From contig OZ023210.1 of NCBI GenBank assembly GCA_963995525.1, forward strand, positions 5,148,530 through 5,212,529: 64,000 bases of DNA, read 5' to 3'. The notes below the pieces were generated by a model. That model was not told the origin of the DNA and did no database searches. It was given only the letters and a program-made list of their open reading frames with translations. The DNA comes from Escarpia spicata (taxonomy: Eukaryota > Annelida > Polychaeta > Sabellida > Siboglinidae). A program made the position numbers and the translations under genes. Position 1 is the stretch's first letter; each line of letters opens with the position of its first letter. Of this stretch, positions 12,401 to 27,400 are shown one piece after another.

Positions 12401-15400
12401 ACACACCAGGCGTAGCATCAGTCTACAATCGGCAAACATTAGAGCATACACATATCAGTGTGTTCTCATACACGGGTACTTCACACACTAGGCGTAGCAT
12501 CAGTCTACAATCGGCATACATTAGAGTACACACATATCAGTGTGTTCTCATACACGGGTACTTCACACACCAGGCGTAGCATCAGTCTACAATCGGCAAA
12601 CATCAGAGTACACACATATCAGTGTGTTCTCATACACGGGTACTTCACACACCAGGCGTAGCATCAGTCTACAATCGGCAAACATTAGAGTACACACATA
12701 TCAGTGTGTTCTCATACACGGGTACTTTACACACCAGGCGTAGCATCAGTCTACAATCGGCATACATTAGAGTACACACATATCAGTGTGTTCTCATACA
12801 CGGGTACTTCACACACCAGGCGTAGCATCAGTCTGAACAATCAACATATGCATTAAACTACACACATACACCAGCGTGTTCTTAATCGCACACAAGGAGT
12901 TGTATCACTATCAGTGTATATAATTAATGCATACTTCAGAATACACATACAAAACATCTACTTAACAGTAATTCACACACTTAATGTCTTAATCAATGAA
13001 TCTGCAATGGACCTAGTTATTCATTTTAATGAAATACAGAATTCCTTCTATACATAAATTTATTAGCATGTTGCTTCTGAAACACATAAATTAGACTTTA
13101 ACTCCCTCCGCAATTCGTGCTGTTTAAGTTCACATCTGCATTGGGTGAACAATTCAAGCTTTGTGCACTAGCTTTAGTAAGAGTGTAATTTGTTAAAATT
13201 ATCGACAGCATTGTTTTTTATCATTAGACTGGGGAACATAGGAAACCATGAACAGCCTTATAACATAGTATAAAGTTGGACCACTTGTAAGTTTCTTGTT
13301 CAATGTCGATGGGCCCTGTTGAAACTAACCTACCTGGGGTAGTAGTTTGTCCAACGATTGCATTGGAACTAAATAACCCATTTTCACTAACAGGCTATAA
13401 TGCCATAATGGATGAGATAGGTTGGTGTTTCTGGAAATTATTCTAAAACAAGACAAGTGAATTTATTGCAGAAGCAGTTTTATGCATGCTATGACAGCAT
13501 TCTGTCAACCTAAAAAAGAGGAGGTGGACATGGCTTGGCCATGTCTAAAAGATGAGCAACGACATTCCAGCAAAACCAGCACTGACCTGGATGCCAGAAG
13601 GAATTAGAAAAAGATGCAGACCAAAAACAACTTAGCAACAAACAATAGAAGAAGAAATGAAGACTGCTGGGCTGACCTGGTGCACAGCAGCAAGGAGAGT
13701 CCAAGACAGAGGGGTCTGATGAGATCTTGTGTGAGCCTTATGTGCCACGGCATGAAGAGGATAAATAAGTATGACAGCATCGAAACACAACACTTACCCT
13801 CGGTCAACCTCTGGTGGCCAGTTGTCCATCTTGTAGTAGTATTCAAACTTTTCCATAAACAGCGCCTTCTTCAAACTGTCAGATAGCAAAAGTTATGTAG
13901 TCACCTTCTGATTACTAGTCAATTACAAAATTAATCTTAGACTAAGCGAAATTAACCTATTTTATTCCCAAACTCCATGAAATTAACCTTTTTTATTCCC
14001 AATCTCAATTAAATATACCGGTACTCTAAAAATAGTGCCTGATATTTAATAAATGTTTTACCCCCCTCCGTCACCCTGCTGTTGAAGGCCCCTTTTGGTC
14101 GCGCTCTTCTGTACATTTTTTGCACAGTTTGTTATGACACCTGGCGGCTCTGATGACGTCACCGCAGGCACTGCCATGAAGCACGCCCTATTCATTAACA
14201 TGGTAAACGCCAGTGTGGCTTGTTGTTTCAGGCTGTACATGATATTGCAACAACGGAATGTAATATTTTTTTATATCACTGTAAAGACACCGTGAGCACT
14301 ACAAGAAACGTCTTCCAGACTGAACCATGTCACTAACTAGTTCCTACAATAATTATTATTATTACTTTATAAACAGCTGTATCCATCAATGAGCGGAGCA
14401 TTGTACATAAAAATTACGTAGAATGTAGTCCAGACACAGAGAAGCAGTGAATGAAAGAAAGTAGAACTGACCAATGGATGTAATCAGCTGACTTGCAGTC
14501 GAACATCTTTGGTACAGCCATATGCAGCCACCAGATGGCGTCACGCTGTATTGTGGCCATCTGCTTCTGGAAGGTTCGCAGTTGCTCGGTATCTGAATTA
14601 TGTGTCAAGTTGGAGTTTTAGCTCAACTGTTGCATAGAGCTGTTTCCTTGCATTACAACAAAGGGCTCCTTCATATAAAGATCTCTCCTCAATCAGATGT
14701 TTTGCTTGTCATGTTACCAACAAATTTCACAAATAAATTGAACATATCTAGTATGCATGCCCTAAGACACACAGTCATCTGTATAAATTTGTTTTAGTTA
14801 AAACATTACACAAAAAGTAAATAACCAGGTCTGTTCAAAATTTAGCAAAAAATTGTGGTAGTGGTCCATTTTTTTCACAAACTGGGCAAACAGAACAGAC
14901 TCCAATGACACACACACCACAAACGTTGATTATGAGGCATCCTAACCTTTGTGACACCCACGCGCCACGGCTGTGACTGCCTCTTTCACACTTGGAGTGA
15001 TACAGAGTAACTCTGTGAGAGAAATGAGGTCTGTGAGAGACAGAAACATCCGGTCCTGAAACACACAGGGGCACATAGCAAGGAATGAAACATCAAACTA
15101 CGGCTGCAATAAATAATTAATGCGTGTATTCATGAAAATATTACTACTGTGATTTGTGTTGCTTTTTCTCTCTCTTTAACTGCACAATTTGTTTTCTTTT
15201 TGTTAAACTTGTGTTCAGCTATTTGTGGCTTAATACCCTCATTACAGAAACTATAACAAGATATGTAAAATATGTTCCATCGAATGCATTGTACATAGTT
15301 TTCTATGATAAAACCATCATCATCAACTCAATTGTAAGAAACATTTATGATTTTCTAAAACCTCAAACAGTCACTACCCATTTTCTGATTTAATTACCTC

Positions 15401-18400
15401 GTATGTTCCTAACAAAATGTCTGACGAAAAGTCCAGACACATTTGTATTACTGTGAATTAGCATTCTCTAATACATAAAAAACATATATTTATTTTTTAA
15501 ACTTCTTTTGAAACACTGGCTAGTAAACAGGTAAAAACAGAGAGCCACTACATAGTATAAAAACTAAATACATGTTCAACATTTGATACCAATGTTACAT
15601 TTCCCAGGACAACACAAAACAACTTTAACCAACAAACAAACACAACAGTTTCTTATGTATAAAGTAACATACACTTCCCAAACAGTTGCTATTCAAACAC
15701 ACACATGCACGCACCCACACCTCCAGTGCTGCTTACATAAAAGCTACAACACTTAAAAGAACAAATAAAATGAAACATACAACAATTAACAATATATTAT
15801 TTTTCGATTTAGAATTATGTTATAAATCCGTTACCTTTAGTGGGGGTTCTAGGGAGTGGAAATCCCGTTCTTCCATAAGACCGAGGGCAAACTCATTGAA
15901 GTTAAAGTCATGCCTGGCAGCCTTTACAATCTCGCGCAGGAGAGCACGCACTGCGCGCAAGTAATCATCACGGTTACACAGCAGATCCTGGAAGATGTCT
16001 GCCAGCACCTGCAGACACCGTAAACACAGTGTAATAATGTAACAACATTATCTTAGTGGAACACAAAGGGGAGTAACCATAATAAAGTGTAAACACAATG
16101 TCATAAAACATTACAGTGTGAACACAGAGTAACATACATAGTATAAAATCCATATTTCAATGTAAACATGATGTAACAACAAATCTATTGTAATGTACAT
16201 AATATAATAACATGATTACACTGTAATAATAACACATTGGACTGAAAACACAAAGCTGTAGCCTGAACGTGCTGCTAGACTTTAACAATGCCAATTTTAT
16301 AACTATTTCTTTACCCATCTTTATCAAAACTTTTCAAACTATTCCGCTGCCTTATAGAAAAAGCTGACTTTCTACTGATCCATATTTTATTATCAGTAAA
16401 AGTAGTAACAGCGGTTGAACCTGGCTCACAACTATAAAAGATGGCATACTAACCCTGGCCGACAGTTCGGGGGAATGGTTGAACATGGTTGAGAGGAGAG
16501 ACATGTTGTTGGGATTGCGAGAGTTGGAGAGTTCATTGTAGATGGCATGCATCATGAGTGTCTTCAGATTGTCTGGGTGCTGATTAAGCAGCTCTCTGCA
16601 ATAAACAGATTATCGCCGTACAACGACCAAGTCTTGACCACAGTATACCTAGATCCTCCCATTTTATTAAATGTATCTGTAGTTTCAGAAGTAAAAGGTT
16701 CTTACATAGTGCAGTATCCAGTCCTCAGGACTGCTCTGAACACTTTATTCCCTGGCAGAACTGGTCAATCAAACACCATCTCAACTTCTCTGCCGCAAAT
16801 ACTGTGCAACTGTACAGCTATTCTATTGTACTCAAATATGCATTACTGCTACTGAGAATGTCATTTGTATACAAATATCCGTCTATTCATACATAAATAT
16901 TCACCACTGTCTTTAGCCAGGTATTCATTCTTAGAGCTGAGTGAACTGGAGCAATGTGGAGTGAATGAACTTGCCCGAGGTTTGAAACAGCAGCAGGAGG
17001 AAACAAACCACTATGTTACCACACCATATAAAGGTGGTTTACCAACCGTAGCGTCCGTACATCACAATCAAACCACTACGTTACCACACCGTATAAAGGT
17101 GGTTTACCAACCGTAGCGTCCGTACGTCACAATCAAACCACTACGTTACCACACTGTATAAAGTAGCTGATAGATCTGACATGTCATGTTTTACCAACCG
17201 TAGCGTCTGTACGTCACAATCAAACCACAATGTTACCACACCATATAAAGTAGCTGATAGATCTGACATGTCATGTTTTACCAACCGTAGCGTCCGTACG
17301 TCACAATCAAAACACTATGTTACAACACCGTATAAAGTAGCTGATAGATCTGACATGTCATGTTTTACCAACCGTAGCGTCCGTATGTCACAATCAAACC
17401 ACTACGTTACCACACCGTACAAGTAGCTGATAGATCTGACATGTCATGTTTTACCAACCGTAGCGTCCGTACATCACAATCAAACCACTACGTTACCACA
17501 CCGTATAAAGTAGCTGATAGATCTGACATGTCATGTTTTACCAACCGTAGCGTCCGTACATCACAATCAAACCACTACGTTACCACACCGTATAAAGTAG
17601 CTGATAGATCTGACATGTCATGTTTTACCAACCGTAGCGTCCGTACGTCACAATCAAAACTTATGCATGTGACCTCCATCAAGCTTTGCCTTGCAAACAA
17701 TGCTGACAAATATGTGCAAATTATGTGCATTACATTACTATCGCATTATGACATTTGCTAGAACAATCATTGCTGCATACAGTTCTCATATATACAACAT
17801 TGCTCAATGTTTTTGTCATAAAGAAAAACAGTCAAGCAAGAATTTCAAAAAAACATGACAGAATGTCTGAAAGCTCCATGTGTGCAGCATCCATTTTTGA
17901 TGACTTGACGGACCTTGTTACTAGGCAATAGGTCACGTGATGGATAGTTCAACTGAAAGTTCATTCTATATTGGGCAGGTTCTCCTTTGTAGAACTAACC
18001 TGATGCAGAAGAGATGATGATTGATGAGAACTTTGGTCTTGAGTCGTATCTTGCTGATCTGACTCATCACCTCAACATCCTGTTGCGAGTGCTGGTCACA
18101 GTTTATACACACGGCCATCAGGAGGTCCTGGGCTGTACGGGTCAACTACAAGCACAGTTCATACACATGGCCATCAGGAGGTCCTGGGCTGGATGGGTCT
18201 ACTACAAGCACAGTTCATACACAAGGCTATCAGGAGGTCCTGCACGGGTCAACTACAAGCACAGTTCATATACACGGCCATCAACAGGTCCTGCGCTGGA
18301 CAACTTCAAACACAGTTCATACACACGGCCATCAGGAGGTTCTGCACAGGTCAATTACAAGCACAGTTCATACACACGGCCATCAACAACTCCTGGGCTG

Positions 18401-21400
18401 CACAACTACAAGCACAGTTTATACATATGACCGTGAGGAAGTCCTGGAATGGACGGGTAACCAATCAGGTCATCAAAATGCACAGCTAGAGACAGAATGG
18501 GATGCAGAAGTTTCATGGCAGCTTTATGGGCCACGAGGCCTGAGCGAGATAGGTAACTTGTTGATCTTTAAAGTGCTCATATGTTGTTTCCTGTGGTTGC
18601 TATACACTGCGCCATACCTTTGGGTTCTGCAGCCACATCTCGAGTCTCTGAGCTGCCATGGTGCGTACCTCGCTGTAGCCACAAGCCACAGACATCACCC
18701 GCAGTAGGTTGCGCGAGCCACCATCCATTGGCTGACGGCGGGTCAGGTGATCTCTCAACAGATCCAACACGTTCGTCTCAATGCCCACTTGCTGGTATGT
18801 ATATCTACAGGAGGAACATGTAAACTCATTGACATCACTGTGTTAAAAGGAGGCATTAAAAGGAGGCAGTCTGTTTCTAGTTTTTATTTTATTAATTAGT
18901 ATAATATTCTTAAGACTATACTATGTTGTAGGTATACTGCCCACCAAACTGTGTTTAGTAAGCCTGTAACAACGGTCGCAATTTGAAGGTACAACTACGG
19001 GTACATGTTCAAATAGTACACAAAACATCCAGTTTCAAAACAAGCTTCATTGGCAATATGGCCGAGTCAGCCTGAATTAACTACTATACCCTTTTAATGT
19101 TCAACTTTCCTCTTGTTCAACACAGCAAACCTCCTGTTACAAATTACTGTGCCTGCCAATTCTGGGTAGAGACTACGTTCTTATAAGTTATTAAAAATGG
19201 TTGCAAATTAGAGTAATCTGATTTTCTAAACAATATATTAAGTTTTGTTTGGATGGAAGGAATTCAGAGACAATATATACCCAAAACATCCAAACCATGA
19301 CAAATTCTTTTGTGTCAACAATCACATATTTGTACGTTTGAAGTAACGGTGCTAATAAACTTCACTTTAGAGTGCAGCCAACCAATAAATTAGCCATCAT
19401 CACATTCTCTCATAGTAGAAATTAAAATGTACATATGATTACAAAAATTATATTGTGAATTATAACTTTATTAATAAAATTACTTGTGCAGACGTGTGAA
19501 CCGAATCTCACAGCTTTCAGTATCCTCAAAACTATTTTCAGTATTCCTGCTCTAAACTGCTGAAGTCGTGCACATTTCTTCGATGGCTTTGTCGATATTG
19601 ATGGATCGACTTTCCGCTTAGTCGAATCACCATTCCTGTCCATCATTATCGTCAAAATGGCAATCCGTTCCCGCGGGTTAAGATTTTCGTTGAATGTTCA
19701 TTACCGGGCCTAACGCTTGGCCCGATAATACAGGTATTCAGTGCGTAGCATGCACATCAGTTCATTTTTAGCTGTTAGTGGACAAGTGCAAACTTATCCA
19801 AAAGGTGGCGCCACATTTTCCACAAGAAAAAATTACTGTATTTTGGGACCTGCGATTTCATAAAACAAAACTAACAAATCCATATTTTCGTATTCAGCAT
19901 TCGATTCCGTAACAAATATGGAAGAATATGGAGGGTGCACAGGTCTGCTTGTAATAAACTGTCAACAATACGACCAAAGAACAAACCTTTGTGAACTTCT
20001 ATCAATAAGCTACACTTATTACTTTAGTAGTGTAAATATGTAATTCACAATGTATCTGTATGAAAAACCTGCTCAAAAGTGCCAAAATAAATCAAAAACA
20101 TGTTAAATGGCTAAAATTATAACACGTTTTAAAAAAGATATGTAAATATAGGTTAAATATAATAAATATGCTGACTAAGGGACTGTGGACTGACCTTGGG
20201 AAGACAAAGGAAGAGATATCCTCACTGAGGGAGGAACTGGGTCGACTACTGCCATTGTCTGCCGTCGAGTCGACACTTCTGTCCTCGTCCTCACCAAAAC
20301 TGCTTGTCTGAGTTGGACTCGCTCCTACAACCAGGGTCAAAGGTCAAGCCATCCACATTCCACATGTGTGTGTGGAGCAACTTCTTTGATAAACACTACT
20401 TAAGGGTACTGATACTTTGGTTCCCAGGGTACGCATCAAAATTGATGTGTTTACCGTATAATCTAGCTATATTTGAGCTGGAGGATGTACGTATGCTAAC
20501 GTTTCCTCTTAGATGGCACTTTCATGGATTAATTTATGACATCCTTGGTAGAAAAATAATGCCATTATGTTTTTTTAAATTCCCAGTGGTTAAGGTTTTT
20601 ACTGGTTAATGGACGTAAAGCCACTGTTCATAATGTTACGCATATTTTCTGAAATCGACCCGAGGACCACCAATTTGTTTTATGTCACTTGTGCTAACAT
20701 CAACAAATTTAATTTACCTCATAGAAAAAGGCTGGCCTGTCATTTCTATGACAGCAGCACCGTAACCATAGCAACACATACCTGCCGAGACGGGCTGATC
20801 AACCTTCGTGTCTGTGCTTACGGTGCTGCGAAACTTTGTGTTGAAGGCTGACTGAACGTTTTGCACAAACATCTTGCAGTCCGGCCGGTCAACCCACACA
20901 CGTTCTCCCAGCGAATCCTCCAGTAGAATCTGCAATACAAGCAAGCCATGAGACAGTCGATGAATGGTTGATTCATACTTCCAATCAATTACCCAACCTT
21001 ACCAATTACCCAATTGTGCCACCAGTGACTTTCTTTTCTCATACAGTAGTACCTGCCTTCAGCGACCACTTGCTATGTAGGGACATTTTTCCAATGTCCC
21101 GATCATTTTTTAATGGAAATGTCCCTTAGATTAACGACCACCTGCTGAACGCGGACTGCAATTTTTTTTGGTTGTATGTCCCTGCTAAGGCGGACAGTAT
21201 TAATTAATTTTAAGATTTTTTGTCGAATATCTTTAGAAAATGGCAGACAAACAGAGCGGTGACAATGAAAACACCAGTAACATTACACGTGTACCCGTAG
21301 TGACGATCTTGTTTTTCTCACTGTAGTCCTTGTGTTTGTCCAAACTACCTAGAATTCCTATGATGATGCTCAATAAACTGCAGACCAAGTGAATGTGGAG

Positions 21401-24400
21401 CAAGGTATTGTTTATTTTGCACTGGCATCAATCACATTTACAGATGCCAACATGGCTTCTACCTTCCACTTCATGCCTCCAGCCAGGTCAGAGGCTTCAT
21501 CTTGGTGTTGCCTTTTGTAAATTGCAATTAAAATTCACAGATATGATGTATACAAGATTCAGATCAATTGTTTTCAAAGCGAACTTTTACTTTCTGACCT
21601 AACCATGAAACGACCATAAAATTATTCTCAGCTAAGCCAAATGGTATGATTGTAAAGCAGTTCACCAGTGCTTGGAAAAGATTAACTGGGTGCTAGCATA
21701 TGAAACAGTGGATCAAGTGACACACAACTCGTGCATTCATGAATCTTTCGAGATTTGATGAAAGACGAAATGAGATAATTATCGATTGTACTTGTTCAAA
21801 TTTTTATTGTTTAATAAACGTTTGCGCTGACTGTATCAACCAATTTCAATATTCGGTTGCTCATCTTCAGATTATTATTTTCCATCTTGTAGGTGGCAGC
21901 CAAACTCGTGAACTTATGAATTAATTACAAAGTATTTTAGCGAAGGAAAATCTAAATCTTTCGAGAATACCAATTTACACAATGCTGCACTATAGTTTTC
22001 TGCGAGAATACAACACCAGGCCGATATCATCTCGTAGGTTAGTGGCAGTGCGTGGTTCCAGAAAATTACAGATCGCAAGTGGGAGTCAGGCGAACTATGT
22101 CGGGCAAACGATATTACTCCAAGACCAACTGTTTATTTTTCACATTAATATAGTGATCATAAATATGGAATAGTATTTCTACGATGTCCATGTACTGAAG
22201 TCTGAACTCCAGCACCAAACTGCCCGTCCCTTCGATGAACAGACACATGCAATGTCGGGACAGTTGTGCCTGGATTTAGATGTGTCTGCCGAAGACAGGA
22301 ACTACTGTAGATAAAATACTCTGAAAATTGGGTCAAAACAGGATCAGTAGTTTTTATAATATGACAGTTAATAAAGTATGACATTACACGAGGAATGTAG
22401 CCCCATAAGAAATGTGTAGGGACATGATCAAACTGTACCACATACAGTATATATCCATACGCATATAAAACAGTAAAAAGGTAAGTTTTTATATAGCACA
22501 GTATCCAGTCCTTAGGACTGCTCAAAGCACTTTACACTTTACTCCCTGGCAGACAAACACCATCTCAACTTCTTTGGGAAGCAGTGCAGATCTGAACCAG
22601 GATTTCAAAGTTATTTCTTTACAGTGGATATTATTGATATCAGGAGTCCTTATCCTGTACGTATGTTAAAACTTTGCCAAATACATAACACACCAGCTTC
22701 ACAAATAGTACAAAACTATATCTTACACCTATATATATATGTATATATATGCAGTACCAGGACCACTAGAGGGATTGCTCACCTTGACGAAGCTGTCGGG
22801 CCAGTTCTCCTCGTCTTGGAAGGCAGCCATCATGACATTGCAGGTGAGCACGGACACGAGGGCATTGCCCTTCGCCTTGAAATTCATTGACACATCTCTC
22901 TTGAGTAGGCTACAGAACGCCTGCAACAAACAGTCCACTCAACAACTGCTTCACAGATCTCATCTATCAAATCATAAGCATATTAAATAATCACATGTGA
23001 TGGTTCAGATATTAAAGTAGATTTTGGCAGTATGGGGTTACGAGCATCATGGTAAAGGGCAACAGTCTTACACTGATACAGCATCAGTCATGTTAGGCAA
23101 GTTCTTAAATTATGGGTAGTTGAATTGATCTGCCAAGGCTTTTATGCAGGATCAAATTTTTATTAGACCAAAAGTGTCCTGATAGATGTAAACATCCACA
23201 CACACAATCCAATCATGCATAAATATATATATATATATATATACATACGGGTGTATACAATAATACATGCCTACACAGGTGTGACACACATTTTAAAGCA
23301 TAATGGACATATCAATAACAGTGAGAGTAAATAATATTTGCCTCACAAAAACTAGGACACCCCAGTCCCCAGCTCAAATCTCCCCCCATCCAAAAGGCGG
23401 GTGGACCATGGATGGCTCTTGATAAAGCCATGAATCTACCCAGTGAACCCAAAGAATTTGTACCCGAAAAACTGATTATGTAATCAATCATCGAGCGGTT
23501 TGACCAAACCAACGATTGATTATGAAAATCAAACCGATTTGCAGCATTAATCAACAGTGTCAGAGGGTCAAAGACCCACAGGCTTTGTAAGAAAACCCCA
23601 GCTGCAAGAGACATGTAGGAAATGCAACCATAAATATAAGTTATGACATACGTATATATAACCAATAACGGCCTCGCTGCCAAAGAATGAGGGTCTAATG
23701 AGAGTGACTTACTTCAATAACGACCTTACTGCCAAAGAATGAGGGTCTAATGAGAGTGACTTACTTCAATAACGACCTTACTGCCAAAGAATGAGGGTCT
23801 AATGAGAGTGACTTACTTCAATAACGACCTCACTGCCAAAGAATGAGGGTCTACTGAGAGTGACTTACCTCAATAATGACTTTGTTGCCAAAGAATGAGG
23901 GTCTACTGAGAGTGATTTACTTCAATAACGACCTCGCTGCCAAAGAATGAGGGTCTACTGAGAATGACTTACCCCAATAACCACCTCGTTGCCAAAGAAT
24001 GAGGGTCTACTGAGTGACTTATTTTAATAAAGACCTCGCTGCCAAATAATGATGGTCTACTGAAAGTGACTTACCTCAATAATGACCTCGTTGCCAAAGG
24101 ATGAGGGTCTACTGAGAGTGACTTACAGTCACTTACTTCAATAATGACCTCGGTGCCAAAGAATGAGGGTCTACTGAAAGTGACTTAACTCAATAACGAC
24201 CTCGTTGCCAAAGGATGAGGGTCTACCGAGAGTGATTTACTTCAATCAATAATGACCTCGATGCCAAAGAATGAGGGTCTACTAAGAGTGACTTACTTCA
24301 AACACGACCTCAGAATGCGGGTCTACTCAGAGTGGCTTACCTCAATAACGACCTCGATACCAAAGAATGAGGGTCTACTGAGAGTGGCTTACCTCAATAA

Positions 24401-27400
24401 TGACCTCACTGCCAAAGAATGAGGGTGTACTGAGAGTGACTTACCCCAATAACCACCTCGTTGCCAAAGAATGAGGGTCTACCGAGAGTGACTTATTTTA
24501 ATAAAGACCTCGCTGCCAAATAATGATGGTCTACTGAAAGTGACTTACCTCAATAATGACCTCGTTGCCAAAGGATGAAGGTCTACTGAGAGTGACTTAC
24601 AGTCATTTACTTCAATAACGACCTCGTTGCCAAAGGATGAGGGTCTACCGAGAGTGATTTACTTCAATCAATAATGATCTCGATGCCAAACAATGAGGGT
24701 CTACTAAGAGTGACTTACCCCAATAACGACCTCGATACCAAAGAATGAGGGTCTACTGAGAGTGGCTTACCTCAATAACGACCTCGATACCAAAGAATGA
24801 GGGTCTACTGAGAGTGGCTTACCTCAATAACGACCTCACTGCCTAAGAATGAGGGTGTACTGAGAGTGACTTACCCCAATAACGACCTCGTTGCCAAATA
24901 ATGAGGGTCTACTGAGAGTGACTTATTTTATTAAAGACCTCGCTGACAAATAATGAGGGTCTACTGAAAGTGACTTACTTCAAAAACTACCTCACTGCAA
25001 AGGATGAGGGTCTACTAAGAGTGACTTACAGTCACTTACTTCAATAACGACCTCGGTGCCAAAGACTGAAGGTCTACTGAGAGTGACCTACCTCAATAAC
25101 GACCTCGTTGCCAAAGAATGAGGGTCTACTGAGAGTGATTTACTTCAATAATGACCTCGTTGCCAAAGAATGAGGGTCTACTGAGAGTGACTTACTTCAA
25201 AAAAACGACCTCACTGTCAAAGGATGAGGGTCTACTGAGTGACTTACTTCAATAACGACTTCGCTGCAAAAGAAGGAGGATCTATTGAGAATAATTTACC
25301 TCAATGACCTCGCTGCCAAAGAAGGAGGGTCTACTCAGAGTGACTTACCTCAATAACGACCTCGCTGCCAAAGAAGGAGGGTCTACTACGGGCGAGGTGC
25401 ATGAGAGCGAGGTAGATAGCAGGGTCGGGCTTGGCGCGGTTCATCTTGAGGTACTTGACTGCCCCACACAACAGAGCCTCGATCTTCTCGTCGTCATTGC
25501 TGTCCTCAGCCTCATTCACACAGCTGAGGAAGTCTACCGGGTCGACTGCAAAAACATACAAGATTGTTATCACTGGTGACATGTCAACATATACACACCA
25601 GACTGTCAACACTGATATCATGTCAACCAAACTGTCAACACTGGTGCCAGTGGTGTGTCACGTTGGTGATAATTGCTGTCATTGCTATGTTACTCCATGG
25701 GTGGGTGTCAGCAAATTTTTTGGGGATTGCTAAATCAGCATGCTATCACATAGCACCATTGTCACTCACTGTTTCAGAGTTTCAGTTCAATTTCAATGTC
25801 AACATCACTACAAAGGACTACAGGTTAGCACTGTCTCATAGCAGATAATACTAGAATGTATGAAGTCATATTGCTGCATATTTATATTTTGACACGGACA
25901 GTGAAATTTATCTTCTGCCAAAATTACCAGAATTCAACAGGAACACTTTCAGAACCTGTATGTACTGTGCTGTCGCCATACCTTCCTTGGCGAGTTCTTC
26001 ATACAGATACACCTGCACTGTGGGAGAGCCACGTCTCTCGGCATCCCCTGGACGGCCGAGAGGGGTGAATGTCTGGGATAACTTAGGTTTCTTAGAGGTG
26101 AGCCCAAGTCCAGGCAGGGAGGGAGAGTCTCGCTTCAGAGGTAGGCTCACTCCTGACGAGAGGGTCTTCCGTGACTGACCCGTGGATGACACCTTTGAAT
26201 CTGTCTTGGAACCTGTAAACCCAAAAGTAGAGAGGTCAATGATAGCAATGACATAACAAAGCAATGATGTGACATCATTAGACAACTTGGGTGGGGCCAA
26301 CCTCTGTTATGACAGGCTCTTTTTTAATAACTTCTACAGAGTTAATTGATATTTAATACATCCCAAACAAAATCAGGTACTAATGTTTTTTTTTATGTTG
26401 CTGTGTCTACATGACAACTTTTGGTTTCATAAGATGTTATATATATTACTTTACATTTGAAGAACGCCACTTTAAGTTTTCGTCAAAAGTTGTAAACTGC
26501 TCCGTAGTTTCAAGATGACCCATTGACATCATTACCAAAAGATGTCACCACAAAAAATTTCCCAAATTACACATTTCCTTTTGTATAAGTGGTAACTGGG
26601 TATGGATGCCTAAGCCTTATTAGTTGTTACTGAATGTAAATGACGACACTGACAGCATTTCTAATTTATTGTTGCTAACTTTGAAAACTGACAATTAAAC
26701 AATATCAAAATTGTGTCTGTCATAAATGAAAGTTGTCCCTGGGTCAAGTACACATTGCACTGCACACAGCAGGCATGGGGTAATTAATTTTAAAAGTTAA
26801 TGAATTAAATTAATTTATGTATTCTGGTGACATTAGTTATTCAAAATGCCCTCTTATAATTGTACTTGTGACTTACCAAGAGCTATGAAATCCCCTGGTG
26901 GCTGAGGAACTGAAACAAGAACACAGTTCAGGTAGGGAGTCTAGAAAACAACTACCGGGTAAGTGCAATAACAATTACAAAACTGGCCATATAACATCAA
27001 GTTCACACACTTTTAGGGAATGTGTTGTAATTTGCTGGTAAAAATGTCTACATGTCAACACAATTTGAGCAGCGTTTAACATAACTGTGGGCCCACGGGC
27101 CCGTGAATCTTCTGTCGAGTCCATTATTGCCACAAGTCACAGGCCTGAGCAGTTTTTGGATGTATATATCTGCCGATCCTGCCACATTAATGGAGAACAA
27201 ACATGAATTACAAAACGCATGGCAAGAGTGGAACGAGGTGTTCTAAAAAAAGTGCTATGTTCTGGCAACCGTTTCACTAACATTTTTATGAACTGCCAAG
27301 CCAGATTTTGCTCTATAAAACTGATTTCACTCAGGGGACATAACAGTGATCTTGTGTACTGAACATTGTCAACACGAGGACATGACACCGTTTCATGGAA

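Noticed and set aside
9420..12825. About twenty overlapping 65-75-codon frames across the array, resembling a repeat-protein gene family or CRISPR-like array
   Set aside because: They are the same 82-bp unit read in shifting frames. There are no unique spacers, and the minus-strand match to INTS1 exon 15 explains the sequence.
14835..15074. 79-codon minus frame in the exon 12 region
   Set aside because: Wrong frame; the adjacent frame gives the INTS1 segment with correct splice sites.
19422..19655. Candidate extra INTS1 exon between exons 7 and 8
   Set aside because: Exons 7 and 8 already join in phase with the same length as the human segment, and the frame has no INTS1 similarity.
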